A DNA stretch of 64,000 nucleotides from Siphonodentalium dalli (taxonomy: Eukaryota; Mollusca; Scaphopoda; Gadilida; Siphonodentaliidae), in assembly GCA_032622095.1 (NCBI GenBank), contig CP136064.1, positions 181,880,011 to 181,944,010 on the forward strand. The letters run 5' to 3'. The translations under genes and the position numbers were made by a program. Position 1 is the first letter of the stretch; the number at the start of each line of letters is the position of its first letter. The notes under the pieces are model-generated. The model worked only from the letters and a program-made list of their open reading frames with translations, was not told where the DNA came from and made no database searches. Positions 1 through 14,902 of the stretch are shown here, piece by piece.

Positions 1-2731
1 TTCAATGGAAATATGTGATATGGCAAAGGGTGATATCACCCTTCCATGATCACAATTTTACGCGATTCAAACGTCAAAACGGGATTACATAATGGATATA
101 TTGAACAATGAATTTATATGTGAAATGGCAAAGGGTGATATCACCCTTCCATGATCACAATTTTACCGATTAAAACTTCAAAAACGGGATTACATCATGG
201 ATATATTGAACAATGAATTTATATTTGAGATGGCAAAGGATGATATCACCCTTCCATGATCACAATTTTACGCGATTCTAACGTCAACACCGGATTATAT
301 CATGCATATATTGTACAATGAATTTATATGTGAAATGGCAAAGGGTGATATCACCCTTCCATGATCACAATTTTACCGATTAAAACTTAAAAACGGGATT
401 ACATCATGGATATATTGAACAATGAATTTATATGTGAAATGGCAAAGGGTGATATCACCCTTCCATGACCACAATTTTACCGATTATAACTTCAAAACGC
501 GATTACATAATGGATATATTGAACAATGAATTTATATGTGAAATGGCAAAGGATGATATCACCCTTCCATGATCACAATTTTATGCGATTCTAGCCTCAA
601 AACCGGATTACATCATGGATATATTGTACAATGAATTTATATGTGAAATGGCAAAGGGTGATATCACCCTTCCATGATCACAATTTTTCCGATTAAAACT
701 TAAAAACGGGATTACATCATGGATATATTGAACAATGAATTTATATGTGAAATGGCAAAGGGTGATATTATACTTCCATTATCACAATTTTACCGAATAT
801 AACTTCAAAACGGGATTACATAATGGATATATTGAACAATGAATTTATATGTGAAATGGCAAAGGATGATATCACCCTTCCATGATCACAATTTTACGCG
901 ATTCAAACGTCAAAACGGGATTACATAATGAATATATTGTACAATGAATTTATATGTGAAATGGCAAAGGGTGATATCACCCTTCCATGATCACAATTTT
1001 ACCGATTAAAACTTAAAAACGGGATTACATCATGGATATATTGAACAATGAATTTATATGTGAAATGGCAAAGGGTGATATCACCCTTCCATTATCACAA
1101 TTTTACCGATTAAAACTTAAAAACGGGATTACATCATGGATATATTGAACAACGAATTTATATGTGAAATGGCAAAGGGTGATATCACACTTCCATGATC
1201 ACAATTTTACCGATTATAACTTCAAAATGGGAATACATAATGGATATATTGAACAATGAATTTATATGTGAAATGGCAAAGGATGATATCACCCTTCCAT
1301 GATCACAATTTTATGCGATTCTAGCTTCAATACCGGATTACATCATGGATATATTGTACAATGAATTTATATGTGAAATGGCAAAGGGTGATATCACCCT
1401 TCCATGATCACAATTTTACCGATTAAAACTTAAAAACGGGATTACATCATGGATATATTGAACAACGAATTTATATGTGAAATGGCAAAGGGTGATATCA
1501 CCCTTCCATGATCACAATTTTACCGATTATAACTACAAAACGGGATTACATAATGGATATATTGAACAATGAATTGATATGTGAAATGGCAAAGGGTGAT
1601 ATCACCCTTCCATGATCACAATTTTACCGATTATAATTTTAAAACGGGATTACATAATCAATATATTGTACAGTGAATTTATATGTGAAATGGCAAAGGA
1701 TGATATCACCCGTCCATGATCACAATTTTACGCAATTCTAACTTCAAAACCGGATTACATCATGCATATATTGTACAATGAATTTATATGTGAAATGGCA
1801 AGGGGTGATATCACCCTTCCATGATCACAATTTTACCGATTAAAACTTAAAAACGGGATTACACCATGGATATATTGAACAATGAATTTATATGTGAAAT
1901 GGCAAAGGGTGATATCACCCTTCCATGATCACAATTTTACCGATTATAACTTCAAAACGGGAATACATAATGGATATATTGAACAATGAATTTATATGTG
2001 AAATGGCAAAGGATGATATCACCCTTCCATGATCACAATTTTATGCGATTCTAGCTTCAATACCGGATTACATCATGGATATATTGTACAATGAATTTAT
2101 ATGTGAAATGGCAAAGGGTGATATCACCCTTCCATGCTCACAATTTTACCGATTAAAACTTAAAAACGGGATTACATCATGGATATATTGAACAACGAAT
2201 TTATATGTGAAATGGCAAAGGGTGATATCACCCTTCCATGATCACAATTTTACCGATTATAACTACAAAACGGGATTACATAATGGATATATTGAACAAT
2301 GAATTGATATGTGAAATGGCAAAGGGTGATATCACCCTTCCATGATCACAATTTTACCGATTATAATTTTAAAACGGGATTACATAATCAATATATTGTA
2401 CAGTGAATTTATATGTGAAATGGCAAAGGGTGATATCACCCTTCCAAGATCACAATTTTACGTGATTGAAACTTTAAAACGGGATTACATAATTGATATA
2501 TTGTACAATGAATTTATATGTGAAATGGCAAAGGGTGATATCACCCTTCTATGATCACAATTTTACTCGATTCAAACTTCAAAACGGGATTAGATCATGG
2601 ACTTACTGTACAATGGATTTATATGTGATATGGCAAAGGGTGATATCACCCTTCCATGACCACAATTTTACGCGATTCTAACTTCAAGACGGGATTACAT
2701 CATGGATATATTGTACAGTAAATATATATGT
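1..2731 (+). repeat. HOR unit U0, about 27 monomers, 5' truncated by the window
   Basis: The window opens inside M1 (TTCAATGGAAATATG), so only about 94 bp of the unit are missing and its full length would be near 2,825 bp, the longest here. It shares the rare TTTGAGATGG lead (about 225) and GATATTATACTTCC (about 765) with U2 and U9. A 7-monomer internal duplication (offset 730 bp) accounts for much of its extra length. Confidence 0.85.
1075..2425 (+). repeat. Internal 7-monomer tandem duplication in U0 (period 730 bp)
   Basis: About 620 bp at 1,075 to 1,695 recurs at 1,805 to 2,425. Shared rare variants in the same order are GGGAATACATAATGG, CTAGCTTCAATACC (1,321 and 2,051), ATAACTACAAAAC and ATAATTTTAAAACGG. 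The copies differ by a few substitutions, so the duplication is recent but not the latest event. Confidence 0.75.
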
Positions 2732-5142
2732 GATACTGGCAAAGGATGATGTCACCCTTCCATGACCACAATTGCAATTTTACGCGATTCAAACTTCAAA
2801 ACGGGATTACATCATGGACTTACTGTTCAATGGAAATATGTGATATGGCAAAGGGTGATATCACCCTTCCATGATCACAATTTTACGCGATTCAAACGTC
2901 AAAACGGGATTACATAATGGATATATTTGTACAATGAATTTATATGTGAAATGGCAAAGGGTGATATCACCCTTCCATGATCACAATTTTACCGATTAAA
3001 ACTTCAAAAACGGGATTACATCATGGATATATTGAACAATGAATTTATATGTGAGATGGCAAAGGATGATATCACCCTTACATGATCACAATTTTACGCG
3101 ATTCTAGCCTCAAAACCGGATTACATCATGGATATATTGTACAATGAATTTATATGTGAAATGGCAAAGGGTGATATCACCCTTCCATGATCACAATTTT
3201 ACCGATTAAAACTTAAAAACGGGATTACATCATGGATATATTGAACAATGAATTTATATGTGAAATGGCAAAGGGTGATATCACCCTTCCATGATCACAA
3301 TTTTACCGATTATAACTTCAAAACGGGATTACATAATAGATATATTGAACAATGAATTTATATGTGAAATGGCAAAGGATGATATCACCCTTCCATGATC
3401 ACAATTTTATGCGATTCTAGCCTCAAAACCGGATTACATCATGGATATATTGTACAATGAATTTATATGTAAAATGGCAAAGGGTGATATCACCCTTCCA
3501 TGATCACAATTTTACCGATTAAAACTTTAAAACGGGATTACATCATGGATATATTGAACAATGAATTTATATGTGAAATGGCAAAGGGTGATATCACCCT
3601 TCCATGATCACAATTTTACCGATTAAAACTTAAAAAACGGGATTACATCATGGATATATTGAACAATGAATTTATATGTGAAATGGCAAAGGGTGATATC
3701 ACCCTTCCATTATCACAATTTTACGGAATATAACTTCAAAACGGGATTACATAATGGATATATTGAACAATGAATTTATATGTGAAATGGCAAAGGATGA
3801 TATCACCCTTCCATGATCACAATTTTACGCAATTCTAACTTCAAAACCGGATTACATCATGCATATATTGTACAATGAATTTATATGTGAAATGGCAAAG
3901 GGTGATATCACCCTTCCATGATCACAATTTTACCGATTAAAACTTAAAAAACGGGATTACATCATGGATATATTGAACAATGAATTTATATGTGAAATGG
4001 CAAAGGGTTATATCACCCTTCCATTATCACAATTTTACGGAATATAACTTCAAAACGGGATTACATAATGGATATATTGAACAATGAATTTATATGTGAA
4101 ATGGCAAAGGATGATATCACCCTTCCATGATCACAATTTTACGCAATTCTAACTTCAAAACCGGATTACATCATGCATATATTGTACAATGAATTTATAT
4201 GTGAAATGGCAAAGGGTGATATCACCCTTCCATGATCACAATTTTACCGATTAAAACTTAAAAACGGGATTACATCATGGATATATTGAATAATGAATTT
4301 ATATGTGAAATGGCAAAGGGTGATATCACCCTTCCATGATCACAATTTTACCGATTATAACTTCAAAACGGGATTACATAATGGATATATTGAACAATGA
4401 ATTTATATGTGAAATGGCAAAGGATGATATCACCCTTCCATGATCACAATTTTATGCGATTCTAGCTTCAAAACCGGATTACATCATGGATATATTGTAC
4501 AATGAATTTATATATGAAATGGAAAAGGGTGATATCACCCTTCCATGATCACAATTTTACCGATTAAAACTTAAAAACGGGATTACATCATGGATATATT
4601 GAACAACGAATTTATATGTGACATGGCAAAGGGTGATATCACCCTTCCATGATCACAATTTTACCGATTATAACTTCAAAACGGGATTACATAATGGATA
4701 TATTGAACAATGAATTGATATGTGAAATGGCAAAGGGTGATATCACCCTTCCATGATCACAATTTTACCGATTATAATTTCAAAACGGGATTACGTAATC
4801 AATATATTGTACAGTGAATTTATATGTGAAATGGCAAAGGGTGATATCACCCTTCCAAGATCACAATTTTACGCGATCGAAACTTCAAAACGGGATTACA
4901 TAATTGATATATTGTACAATGAATTGATATGTGAAATGGCAAAGGGTGATATCACCCTTCCATGATCACAATTTTACTCAATTCAAACTTCAAAACGGGA
5001 TTAGATTATGGACTTACTGTACAATGGATTTATATGTGATATGGCAAAGGGTGATATCACCCTTCCATGACCACAATTTTACGCGATTCTAACTTCAAGA
5101 CGGGAATACATCATGGATATATTGTACAGTACATATATATGT
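2732..5142 (+). repeat. HOR unit U1, 23 monomers, 2,411 bp
   Basis: M4 carries CCCTTACATGATCAC, shared with U3, U10, U21, U22, U24, U25, U28 and U35. The unit equals the 2,097-bp layout of U22 and U24 plus one 314-bp, 3-monomer duplication. Tail monomers are of the type with TTACGTAATC and TTAGATTATGG. Confidence 0.85.
3593..4220 (+). repeat. 3-monomer tandem duplication in U1 (period 314 bp)
   Basis: The trio with boxes CTTAAAAAACGGG, ACGGAATATAACTTC and ACGCAATTCTAACTTC followed by GCATATATTG appears twice in succession (CTTAAAAAACGG at 3,629 and 3,943). U22 and U24 have the trio once, so the duplication is derived. Confidence 0.8.
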
Positions 5143-7448
5143 GATACTGGCAAAGGATGATGTCACCCTTCCATGACCACAATTGCAATTTTACGCGATT
5201 CAAACTTCAAAACGGGATTACATCATGGACTTACTGTTCAGTGGAAATATGTGATATGGCAAAGGGTGATATCACCCTTCCATGATCACAATTTTACGCG
5301 ATTCAAACGTCAAAACGGGATTACATAATGGATATATTTGTACAATGAATTTATATGTGAAATGGCAAAGGGTGATATCACCCTTCCATGATCACAATTT
5401 TACCGATTAAAACTTCAAAAACGGGATTACATCATGGATATATTGAACAATGAATTTATATTTGAGATGGCAAAGGATGATATCACCCTTCCATGATCAC
5501 AATTTTACGCGATTCTAGCGTCAAAACCGGATTATATCATGCATATATTGTACAATAAATTTATATGTGAAATGGCAAAGGGTGATATCACCCTTCCATG
5601 ATCACAATTTTACCGATTAAAACTTAAAAACGGGATTACATCATGGATATATTGAACAATGAATTTATATGTGAAATGGCAAAGGGTGATATCACCCTTC
5701 CATGATCACAATTTTACCGATTATAACTTCAAAACGGGATTACATAATGGATATATTGAACAATGAATTTATATGTGAAATGGCAAAGGATGATATCACC
5801 CTTCCATGATCACAATTTTATGCGATTCTAGCCTCAAAACCGGATTACATCATGGATATATTGTACAATGAATTTATATGTGAAATGGCAAAGGGTGATA
5901 TCACCCTTCCATGATCACAATTTTTCCGATTAAAACTTAAAAACGGGATTACATCATGGATATATTGAACAATGAATTTATATGTGAAATGGCAAAGGGT
6001 GATATTATACTTCCATTATCACAATTTTACCGAATATAACTTCAAAACGGGATTACATAATGGATATATTGAACAATGAATTTATATGTGAAATGGCAAA
6101 GGATGATATCACCCTTCCATGATCACAATTTTACGCGATTCAAACGTCAAAACGGGATTACATAATGGATATATTATACAATGAATTTATATGTGAAATG
6201 GCAAAGGGTGATATCACCCTTCCATGATCACAATTTTACCGATTAAAACTTAAAAAACGGGATTACATCATGGAAATATTGAACAATGAATTTATATGTG
6301 AAATGGCAAAGGGTGATATCACCCTTCCATTATCACAATTTTACCGAATATAACTTCAAAACGGGATTACATAATGGATATATTGAACAATGAATTTATA
6401 TGTGAAATGGCAAAGGATGATATCACCCTTCCATGATCACAATTTTACGCAATTCTAACTTCAAAACCGGATTACATCATGCATATATTGTACAATGAAT
6501 TTATATGTGAAATGGCAAGGGGTGATATCACCCTTCCATGATCACAATTTTACCGATTAAAACTTAAAAACGGGATTACATCATGGATATATTGAACAAT
6601 GAATTTATATGTGAAATGGCAAAGGGTGATATCACCCTTCCATGATCACAATTTTACCGATTATAACTTCAAAACGGGAATACATAATGGATATATTGAA
6701 CAATGAATTTATATGTGAAATGGCAAAGGATGATATCACCCTTCCATGATCACAATTTTATGCGATTCTAGCTTCAATACCGGATTACATCATGGATATA
6801 TTGTACAATGAATTTATATGTGAAATGGCAAAGGGTGATATCACCCTTCCATGATCACAATTTTACCGATTAAAACTTAAAAACGGGATTACATCATGGA
6901 TATATTGAACAACGAATTTATATGTGAAATGGCAAAGGGTGATATCACCCTTCCATGATCACAATTTTACCGATTATAACTACAAAACGGGATTACATAA
7001 TGGATATATTGAACAATGAATTGATATGTGAAATGGCAAAGGGTGATATCACCCTTCCATGATCACAATTTTACCGATTATAATTTCAAAACGGGATTAC
7101 ATAATCAATATATTGTACAGTGAATTTATATGTGAAATGGCAAAGGGTGATATCACCCTTCCAAGATTACAATTTTACGTGATTGAAACTTTAAAACGGG
7201 ATTACATAATTGATATATTGTACAATGAATTTATATGTGAAATGGCAAAGGGTGATATCACCCTTCCATGATCACAATTTTACTCGATTCAAACTTCAAA
7301 ACGGGATTAGATCATGGACTTACTGTACAATGGATTTATATGTGATATGGCAAAGGGTGATATCACCCTTCCATGACCACAATTTTACGCGATTCTAACT
7401 TCAAGACGGAATTACATCATGGATATATTGTACAGTAAATATATATGT
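5143..7448 (+). repeat. HOR unit U2, 22 monomers, 2,306 bp
   Basis: Direct counterpart of U9, which is 7 bp shorter because of one deletion near 17,210. Diagnostic variants are TTTGAGATGG (about 5,460), GATATTATACTTCC (about 6,002), CTTCAATACC and the single-base change CCAAGATTACAATT (about 7,163), all repeated in U9. Confidence 0.87.
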
Positions 7449-9444
7449 GATACTGGCAAAGGATGATGTCACCCTTCCATGACCACAATTGCAATTTTAC
7501 GCGATTCAAACTTCAAAACGGGATTACATCATGGACTTACTGTTCAATGGAAATATGTGATATGGCAAAGGGTGATATCACCCTTCCATGATCACAATTT
7601 TACGCGATTCAAACGTCAAAACGGGATTACATAATGGATATATTTGTACAATGAATTTATATGTGAAATGGCAAAGGGTGATATCACCCTTCCATGATCA
7701 CAATTTTACCGATTAAAACTTCAAAAACGGGATTACATCATGGATATATTGAACAATGAATTTATATGTGAGATGGCAAAGGATGATATCACCCTTACAT
7801 GATCACAATTTTACGCGATTCTAGCCTCAAAACCGGATTACATCATGGATATATTGTACAATGAATTTATATGTGAAATGGCAAAGGGTGATATCACCCT
7901 TCCATGATCACAATTTTACCGATTAAAACTTAAAAACGGGATTACATCATGGATATATTGAACAATGAATTTATATGTGAAATGGCAAAGGGTGATATCA
8001 CCCTTCCATGATCACAATTTTACCGATTATAACTTCAAAACGGGATTACATAATAGATATATTGAACAATGAATTTATATGTGAAATGGCAAAGGATGAT
8101 ATCACCCTTCCATGATCACAATTTTATGCGATTCTAGCCTCAAAACCGGATTACATCATGGATATATTGTACAATGAATTTATATGTGAAATGGCAAAGG
8201 GTGATATCACCCTTCCATGATCACAATTTTACCGATTAAAACTTAAAAACGGGATTACATCATGGATATATTGAACAATGAATTTATATGTGAAATGGCA
8301 AAGGGTGATATCACCCTTCCATGATCACAATTTTACCGATTAAAACTTAAAAAACGGGATTACATCATGGATATATTGAACAATGAATTTATATGTGAAA
8401 TGGCAAAGGGTGATATCACCCTTCCATTATCACAATTTTACGGAATATAACTTCAAAACGGGATTACATAATGGATATATTGAACAATGAATTTATATGT
8501 GAAATGGCAAAGGATGATATCACCCTTCCATGATCACAATTTTACGCAATTCTAACTTCAAAACCGGATTACATCATGCATATATTGTACAATGAATTTA
8601 TATGTGAAATGGCAAAGGGTGATATCACCCTTCCATGATCACAATTTTACCGATTAAAACTTAAAAACGGGATTACATCATGGATATATTGAACAATGAA
8701 TTTATATGTGAAATGGCAAAGGGTGATATCACCCTTCCATGATCACAATTTTACCGATTAAAACTTAAAAAACGGGATTACATCATGGATATATTGAACA
8801 ATGAATTTATATGTGAAATGGCAAAGGGTGATATCACCCTTCCATTATCACAATTTTACGGAATATAACTTCAAAACGGGATTACATAATGAATATATTG
8901 AACAATGAATTTATATGTGAAATGGCAAAGGATGATATCACACTTCCATGATCACAATTTTACGCAATTCTAACTTCAAAACGGGATTACATAATGGATA
9001 TATTGAACAATGAATTGATATGTGAAATGGCAAAGGGTGATATCACCCTTCCATGATCACAATTTTACCGATTATAATTTCAAAACGGGATTACGTAATC
9101 AATATATTGTACAGTGAATTTATATGTGAAATGGTAAAGGGTGATATCACCCTTCCAAGATCACAATTTTACGCGATCGAAACTTCAAAACGGGATTACA
9201 TAATTGATATATTGTACAATGAATTTATATGTGAAATGGCAAAGGGTGATATCACCCTTCCATGATCACAATTTTACTCGATTCAAACTCTTCAAAACGG
9301 GATTAGATTATGGACTTACTGTACATTGGATTTATATGTGATATGGCAAAGGGTGATATCACCCTTCCATGACCACAATTTTACGCGATTCTAACTTCAA
9401 GACGGGAATACATCATGGATATATTGTACAGTACATATATATGT
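7449..9444 (+). repeat. HOR unit U3, 19 monomers, 1,996 bp
   Basis: Counterpart of U10. A 4-monomer block with CTTAAAAAACGGG and ACGGAATATAAC occurs twice (8,346 and 8,764, offset 418 bp). Near 8,960 an ACGCAATTCTAAC box is joined directly to the GAATTGATATG end of an M11 monomer, so M6 and M11 are fused. A private 2-bp insertion gives AAACTCTTCAAAAC at about 9,285. Confidence 0.85.
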
Positions 9445-11012
9445 GATACTGGCAAAGGATGATGTCACCCTTCCATGACCACAATTGCAATTTTACGCGA
9501 TTCAAACTTCAAAACGGGATTACATCATGGACTTACTGTTCAATGGAAATATGTGATATGGCAAAGGGTGATATCACCCTTCCATGATCACAATTTTACG
9601 CGATTCAAACGTCAAAACGGGATTACATAATGGATATATTTGTACAATGAATTTATATGTGAAATGGCAAAGGGTGATATCACCCTTCCATGATCACAAT
9701 TTTACCGATTAAAACTTCAAAAACGGGATTACATCATGGATATATTGAACAATGAATTTATATGTGAGATGGCAAAGGATGATATCACCCTTCCATGATC
9801 ACAATTTTACGCGATTCTAACTTCAAAACCGGATTACATCATGGATATATTGAACAATGAATTTATATGTGAAATGGCAAAGGGTGATATCACCCTTCCA
9901 TTATCACAATTTCACGGAATATAACTTCAAAACGGGATTACATAATGGATATATTGAACAATGAATTTATATGTGAAATGGCAAAGGATGATATCACCCT
10001 TCCATGATCACAATTTTACGCAATTCTAACTTCAAAACCGGATTACATCATGCATATATTGTACAATGAATTTATATGTGAAATGGCAAAGGGTGATATC
10101 ACCCTTCCATGATGACAATTTCACCGATTAAAACTTAAAAACGGGATTACATCATGGATATATTGAACAATGAATTTATATGTGAAATGGCAAAGGGTGA
10201 TATCACCCTTCCATGATCACAATTTTACCGATTATAACTTCAAAACGGGATTACATAATGGATATATTGAACAATGAATTTATATGTGAAATGGCAAAGG
10301 ATGATATCACCCTTCCATGATCACAATTTTATGCTATTCTAGCTTCAAAACCGGATTACATCATGGATATATTGTACAATGAATTTATATGTGAAATGGA
10401 AAAGGGTGATATCACCCTTCCATGATCACAATTTTACCGATTAAAAACGGGATTACATCATGGATATATTGAACAACGAATTTATATGTGAAATGGCAAA
10501 GGGTGATATCACCCTTCCATGATCACAATTTTACCGATTATAACTTCAAAACGGGATTACATAATGGATATATTGAACAATGAATTGATATGTGAAATGG
10601 CAAAGGGTGATATCACCCTTCCATGATCACAATTTTACCGATTATAATTTCAAAACGGGATTACGTAATCAATATATTGTACAGTGAATTTATATGTGAA
10701 ATGGTAAAGGGTGATATCACCCTTCCAAGATCACAATTTTACGCGATCGAAACTTCAAAACGGGATTACATAATTGATATATTGTACAATGAATTTATAT
10801 GTGAAATGGCAAAGGGTGATATCACCCTTCCATGATCACAATTTTACTCGATTCAAACTTCAAAACGGGATTAGATTATGGACTTACTGTACAATTGATT
10901 TATATGTGATATGGCAAAGGGTGATATCACCCTTCCATGACCACAATTTTACGCGATTCTAACTTCAAGACGGGAATACATCATGGATATATTGTACAGT
11001 ACATATATATGT
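9445..11012 (+). repeat. HOR unit U4, 15 monomers, 1,568 bp (A type)
   Basis: First unit with the 7-bp deletion in M10 (TACCGATTAAAAACGGG at 10,435). Unlike the other five carriers it keeps CCATGATCAC, not CCAAGATCAC, before the deleted box, so the deletion came before that substitution or the substitution was later converted away. AATTTCACGG near 9,908 and CCATGATGAC near 10,109 are further A-type marks. Confidence 0.85.
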
Positions 11013-12483
11013 GATACTGGCAAAGGATGATGTCACCCTTCCATGACCACAATTGCAATTTTACGCGATTCAAACTTCAAAACGGGATTACATCATGGAC
11101 TTACTGTTCAATGGAAATATGTGATATGGCAAAGGGTGATATCACCCTTCCATGATCACAATTTTACGCGATTCAAACGTCAAAACGGGATTACATAATG
11201 GATATATTTGAACAATGAATTTATATGTGAAATGGCAAAGGGTGATATCACCCTTCCATGATCACAATTTTACCGATTAAAACTTCAAAAACGGGATTAC
11301 ATCATGGATATATTGAACAATGAATTTATATGTGAGATGGCAAAGGATGATATCACCCTTCCATGATCACAATTTTACGCGATTCTAACTTCAAAACCGG
11401 ATTACATCATGGATATATTGAACAATGAATTTATATGTGAAATGGCAAAGGGTGATATCACCCTTCCATTATCACAATTTTACGGAATATAACTTCAAAA
11501 CGGGATTACATAATGGATATATTGAACAATGAATTTATATGTGAAATGGCAAAGGATGATATCACCCTTCCATGATCACAATTTTACGCAATTCTAACTT
11601 CAAAACCGGATTACATCATGCATATATTGTACAATGAATTTATATGTGAAATGGCAAAGGGTGATATCACCCTTCCATGATCACAATTTTACCGATTATA
11701 ACTTCAAAACGGGATTACATAATGGATATATTGAACAATGAATTTATATGTGAAATGGCAAAGGATGATATCACCCTTCCATGATCACAATTTTATGCGA
11801 TTCTAGCTTCAAAACCGGATTACATCATGGATATATTGTACAATGAATTTATATGTGAAATGGAAAAGGGTGATATCACCCTTCCATGATCACAATTTTA
11901 CCGATTAAAACTTAAAAACGGGATTACATCATGGATATATTGAACAACGAATTTATATGTGAAATGGCAAAGGGTGATATCACCCTTCCATGATCACAAT
12001 TTTACCGATTATAACTTCAAAACAGGATTACATAATGGATATATTGAACAATGAATTGATATGTGAAATGGCAAAGGGTGATATCACCCTTCCATGATCA
12101 CAATTTTACCGATTATAATTTCAAAACGGGATTACGTAATCAATATATTGTACAGTGAATTTATATGTGAAATGGCAAAGGGTGATATCACCCTTCCAAG
12201 ATCACAATTTTACGCGATTGAAACTTCAAAACGGGATTACATAATTGATATATTGTACAATGAATTGATAGGTGAAATGGCAAAGGGTGATATCACCCTT
12301 CCATGATCACAATTTTACTCGATTCAAACTTCAAAACGGGATTAGATTATGGACTTATTGTACAATGGATTTATATGTGATATGGCAAAGGGTGATATCA
12401 CCCTTCCATGACCACAATTTTACGCGATTCTAACTTCAAGACGGGAATACATCATGGATATATTGTACAGTAAATATATATGT
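11013..12483 (+). repeat. HOR unit U5, 14 monomers, 1,471 bp
   Basis: B-type unit lacking monomer M7: the ACGCAATTC monomer (about 11,588) is followed directly by the ACCGATTATAAC monomer. TTTGAACAATG in M2 and AAAACAGGATTAC in M11 link it to U12. Confidence 0.85.
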
Positions 12484-13849
12484 GATACTGGCAAAGGATG
12501 ATGTCACCCTTCCATGACCACAATTGCAATTTTACGCGATTCAAACTTCAAAACGGGATTACATCATGGACTTACTGTTCAATGGAAATATGTGATATGG
12601 CAAAGGGTGATATCACCCTTCCATGATCACAATTTTACGCGATTCAAACGTCAAAACGGGATTACATAATGGATATATTTGTACAATGAATTTATATGTG
12701 AAATGGCAAAGGGTGATATCACCCTTCCATGATCACAATTTTACCGATTAAAACTTCAAAAACGGGATTACATCATGGATATATTGAACAATGAATTTAT
12801 ATGTGAGATGGCAAAGGATGATATTACCCTTCCATGATCACAATTTTACGCGATTCTAACTTCAAAACCGGATTATATCATGCATATATTGTACAATGAA
12901 TTTATATGTGAAATGGCAAGGGGTGATATCACCCTTCCATGATCACAATTTTACCGATTAAAACTTAAAAACGGGATTACATCATGGATATATTGAACAA
13001 TGAATTTATATGTGAAATGGCAAAGGGTGATATCACCCTTCCATGATCACAATTTTACCGATTATAACTTCAAAACGGGATTACATAATGGATATATTGA
13101 ACAATGAATTTATATGTGAAATGGCAAAGGATGATATCACCCTTCCATGATCACAATTTTATGCGATTCTAGCTTCAATACCGGATTACATCATGGATAT
13201 ATTGTACAATGAATTTATATGTGAAATGGCAAAGGGTGATATCACCCTTCCATGATCACGATTTTACCGATTAAAACTTAAAAACGGGATTACATCATGG
13301 ATATATTGAACAACGAATTTATATGTGAAATGGCAAAGGGTGATATCACCCTTCCATGATCACAATTTTACCGATTATAACTTCAAAACGGGATTACATA
13401 ATGGATATATTGAACAATGAATTGATATGTGAAATGGCAAAGGGTGATATCACCCTTCCATGATCACAATTTTACCGATTATAATTTCAAAACGGGATTA
13501 CATAATCAATATATTGTACAGTGAATTTATATGTGAAATGGCAAAGGGTGATATCACCCTTCCAAGATCACAATTTTACGTGATTGAAACTTTAAAACGG
13601 GATTACATAATTGATATATTGTACAATGAATTTATATGTGAAATGGCAAAGGGTGATATCACCCTTCCATGATCACAATTTTACTCGATTCAAACTTCAA
13701 AACGGGATTAGATCATGGACTTACTGTACAATGGATTTATATGTGATATGGCAAAGGGTGATATCACCCTTCCATGACCACAATTTTACGCGATTCTAAC
13801 TTCAAGACGGAATTACATCATGGATATATTGTACAGTAAATATATATGT
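12484..13849 (+). repeat. HOR unit U6, 13 monomers, 1,366 bp (C type)
   Basis: M4 has its palindrome broken as GATATTACCC, followed by TTATATCATGCATATATTG and a GGCAAGGGGTG lead. The same set marks U20, U27, U29, U30, U31 and U34, in whole or part. The tail is of the TACGTGATTGAAACTTT and TTAGATCATGG type. Confidence 0.85.
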
Positions 13850-14902
13850 GATACTGGCAAAGGATGATGTCACCCTTCCATGACCACAATTGCAATTTTA
13901 CGCGATTCAAACTTCAAAACGGGATTGCATCATGGACTTACTGTTCAATGGAAATATGTGATATGGCAAAGGGTGATATCACCCTTCCATGATCACAATT
14001 TTACGCGATTCAAACGTCAAAACGGGATTACATAATGGATATATTTGTACAATGAATTTATATGTGAAATGGCAAAGGGTGATATCACCCTTCCATGATC
14101 ACAATTTTACCGATTAAAACTTCAAAAACGGGATTACATCATGGATATATTGAACAATGAATTTATATGTGAAATGGCAAAGGGTGATATCACCCTTCCA
14201 TTATCACAATTTTATGCGATTCTAGCTTCAAAACCGGATTACATCATGGATATATTGTACAATGAATTTATATGTGAAATGGAAAAGGGTGATATCACCC
14301 TTCCATGATCACAATTTTACCGATTAAAACTTAAAAACGGGATTACATCATGGATATATTGAACAACGAATTTATATGTGAAATGGCAAAGGGTGATATC
14401 ACCCTTCCATGATCACAATTTTACCGATTATAACTTCAAAACGGGATTACATAATGGATATATTGAACAATGAATTGATATGTGAAATGGCAAAGGGTGA
14501 TATCACCCTTCCATGATCACAATTTTACCGATTATAATTTCAAAACGGGATTACATAATCAATATATTGTACAGTGAATTTATATGTGAAATGGCAAAGG
14601 GTGATATCACCCTTCCAAGATCACAATTTTACGTGATTGAAACTTTAAAACGGGATTACATAATTGATATATTGTACAATGAATTTATATGTGAAATGGC
14701 AAAGGGTGATATCACCCTTCCATGATCACAATTTTACTCGATTCAAACTTCAAAACGGGATTAGATCATGGACTTACTGTACAATGGATTTATATGTGAT
14801 ATGGCAAAGGGTGATATCACCCTTCCATGACCACAATTATACGCGATTCTAACTTCAAGACGGAATTACATCATGGATATATTGTACAGTAAATATATAT
14901 GT
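13850..14902 (+). repeat. HOR unit U7, 10 monomers, 1,053 bp, the shortest unit
   Basis: Monomers M4 to M9 are collapsed into one chimera near 14,180 to 14,280. It starts like M5 (CCATTATCAC) and continues like M9 (TATGCGATTCTAGCTTC). The head (M1 to M3) and tail (M10 to M15) are intact, so this is close to the minimal unit in the window. Confidence 0.85.

Larger units (their letters stand above)
4205..12483 (+). repeat. Segmental duplication, copy 1 (8.3 kb)
   Basis: This stretch (end of U1 through U5) recurs in the same order at 15,435 to 24,428. Matching unit lengths are 2,306/2,299, 1,996/1,995, 1,568/1,568 and 1,471/1,575. The differences are explained by single events: a 7-bp deletion in U9, a 2-bp insertion in U3, a 1-bp insertion in U10, and loss of monomer M7 in U5. 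Copy 1 keeps the uninterrupted sequence at about 5,065 to 5,110 where copy 2 carries the inverted insertion. Confidence 0.85.
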
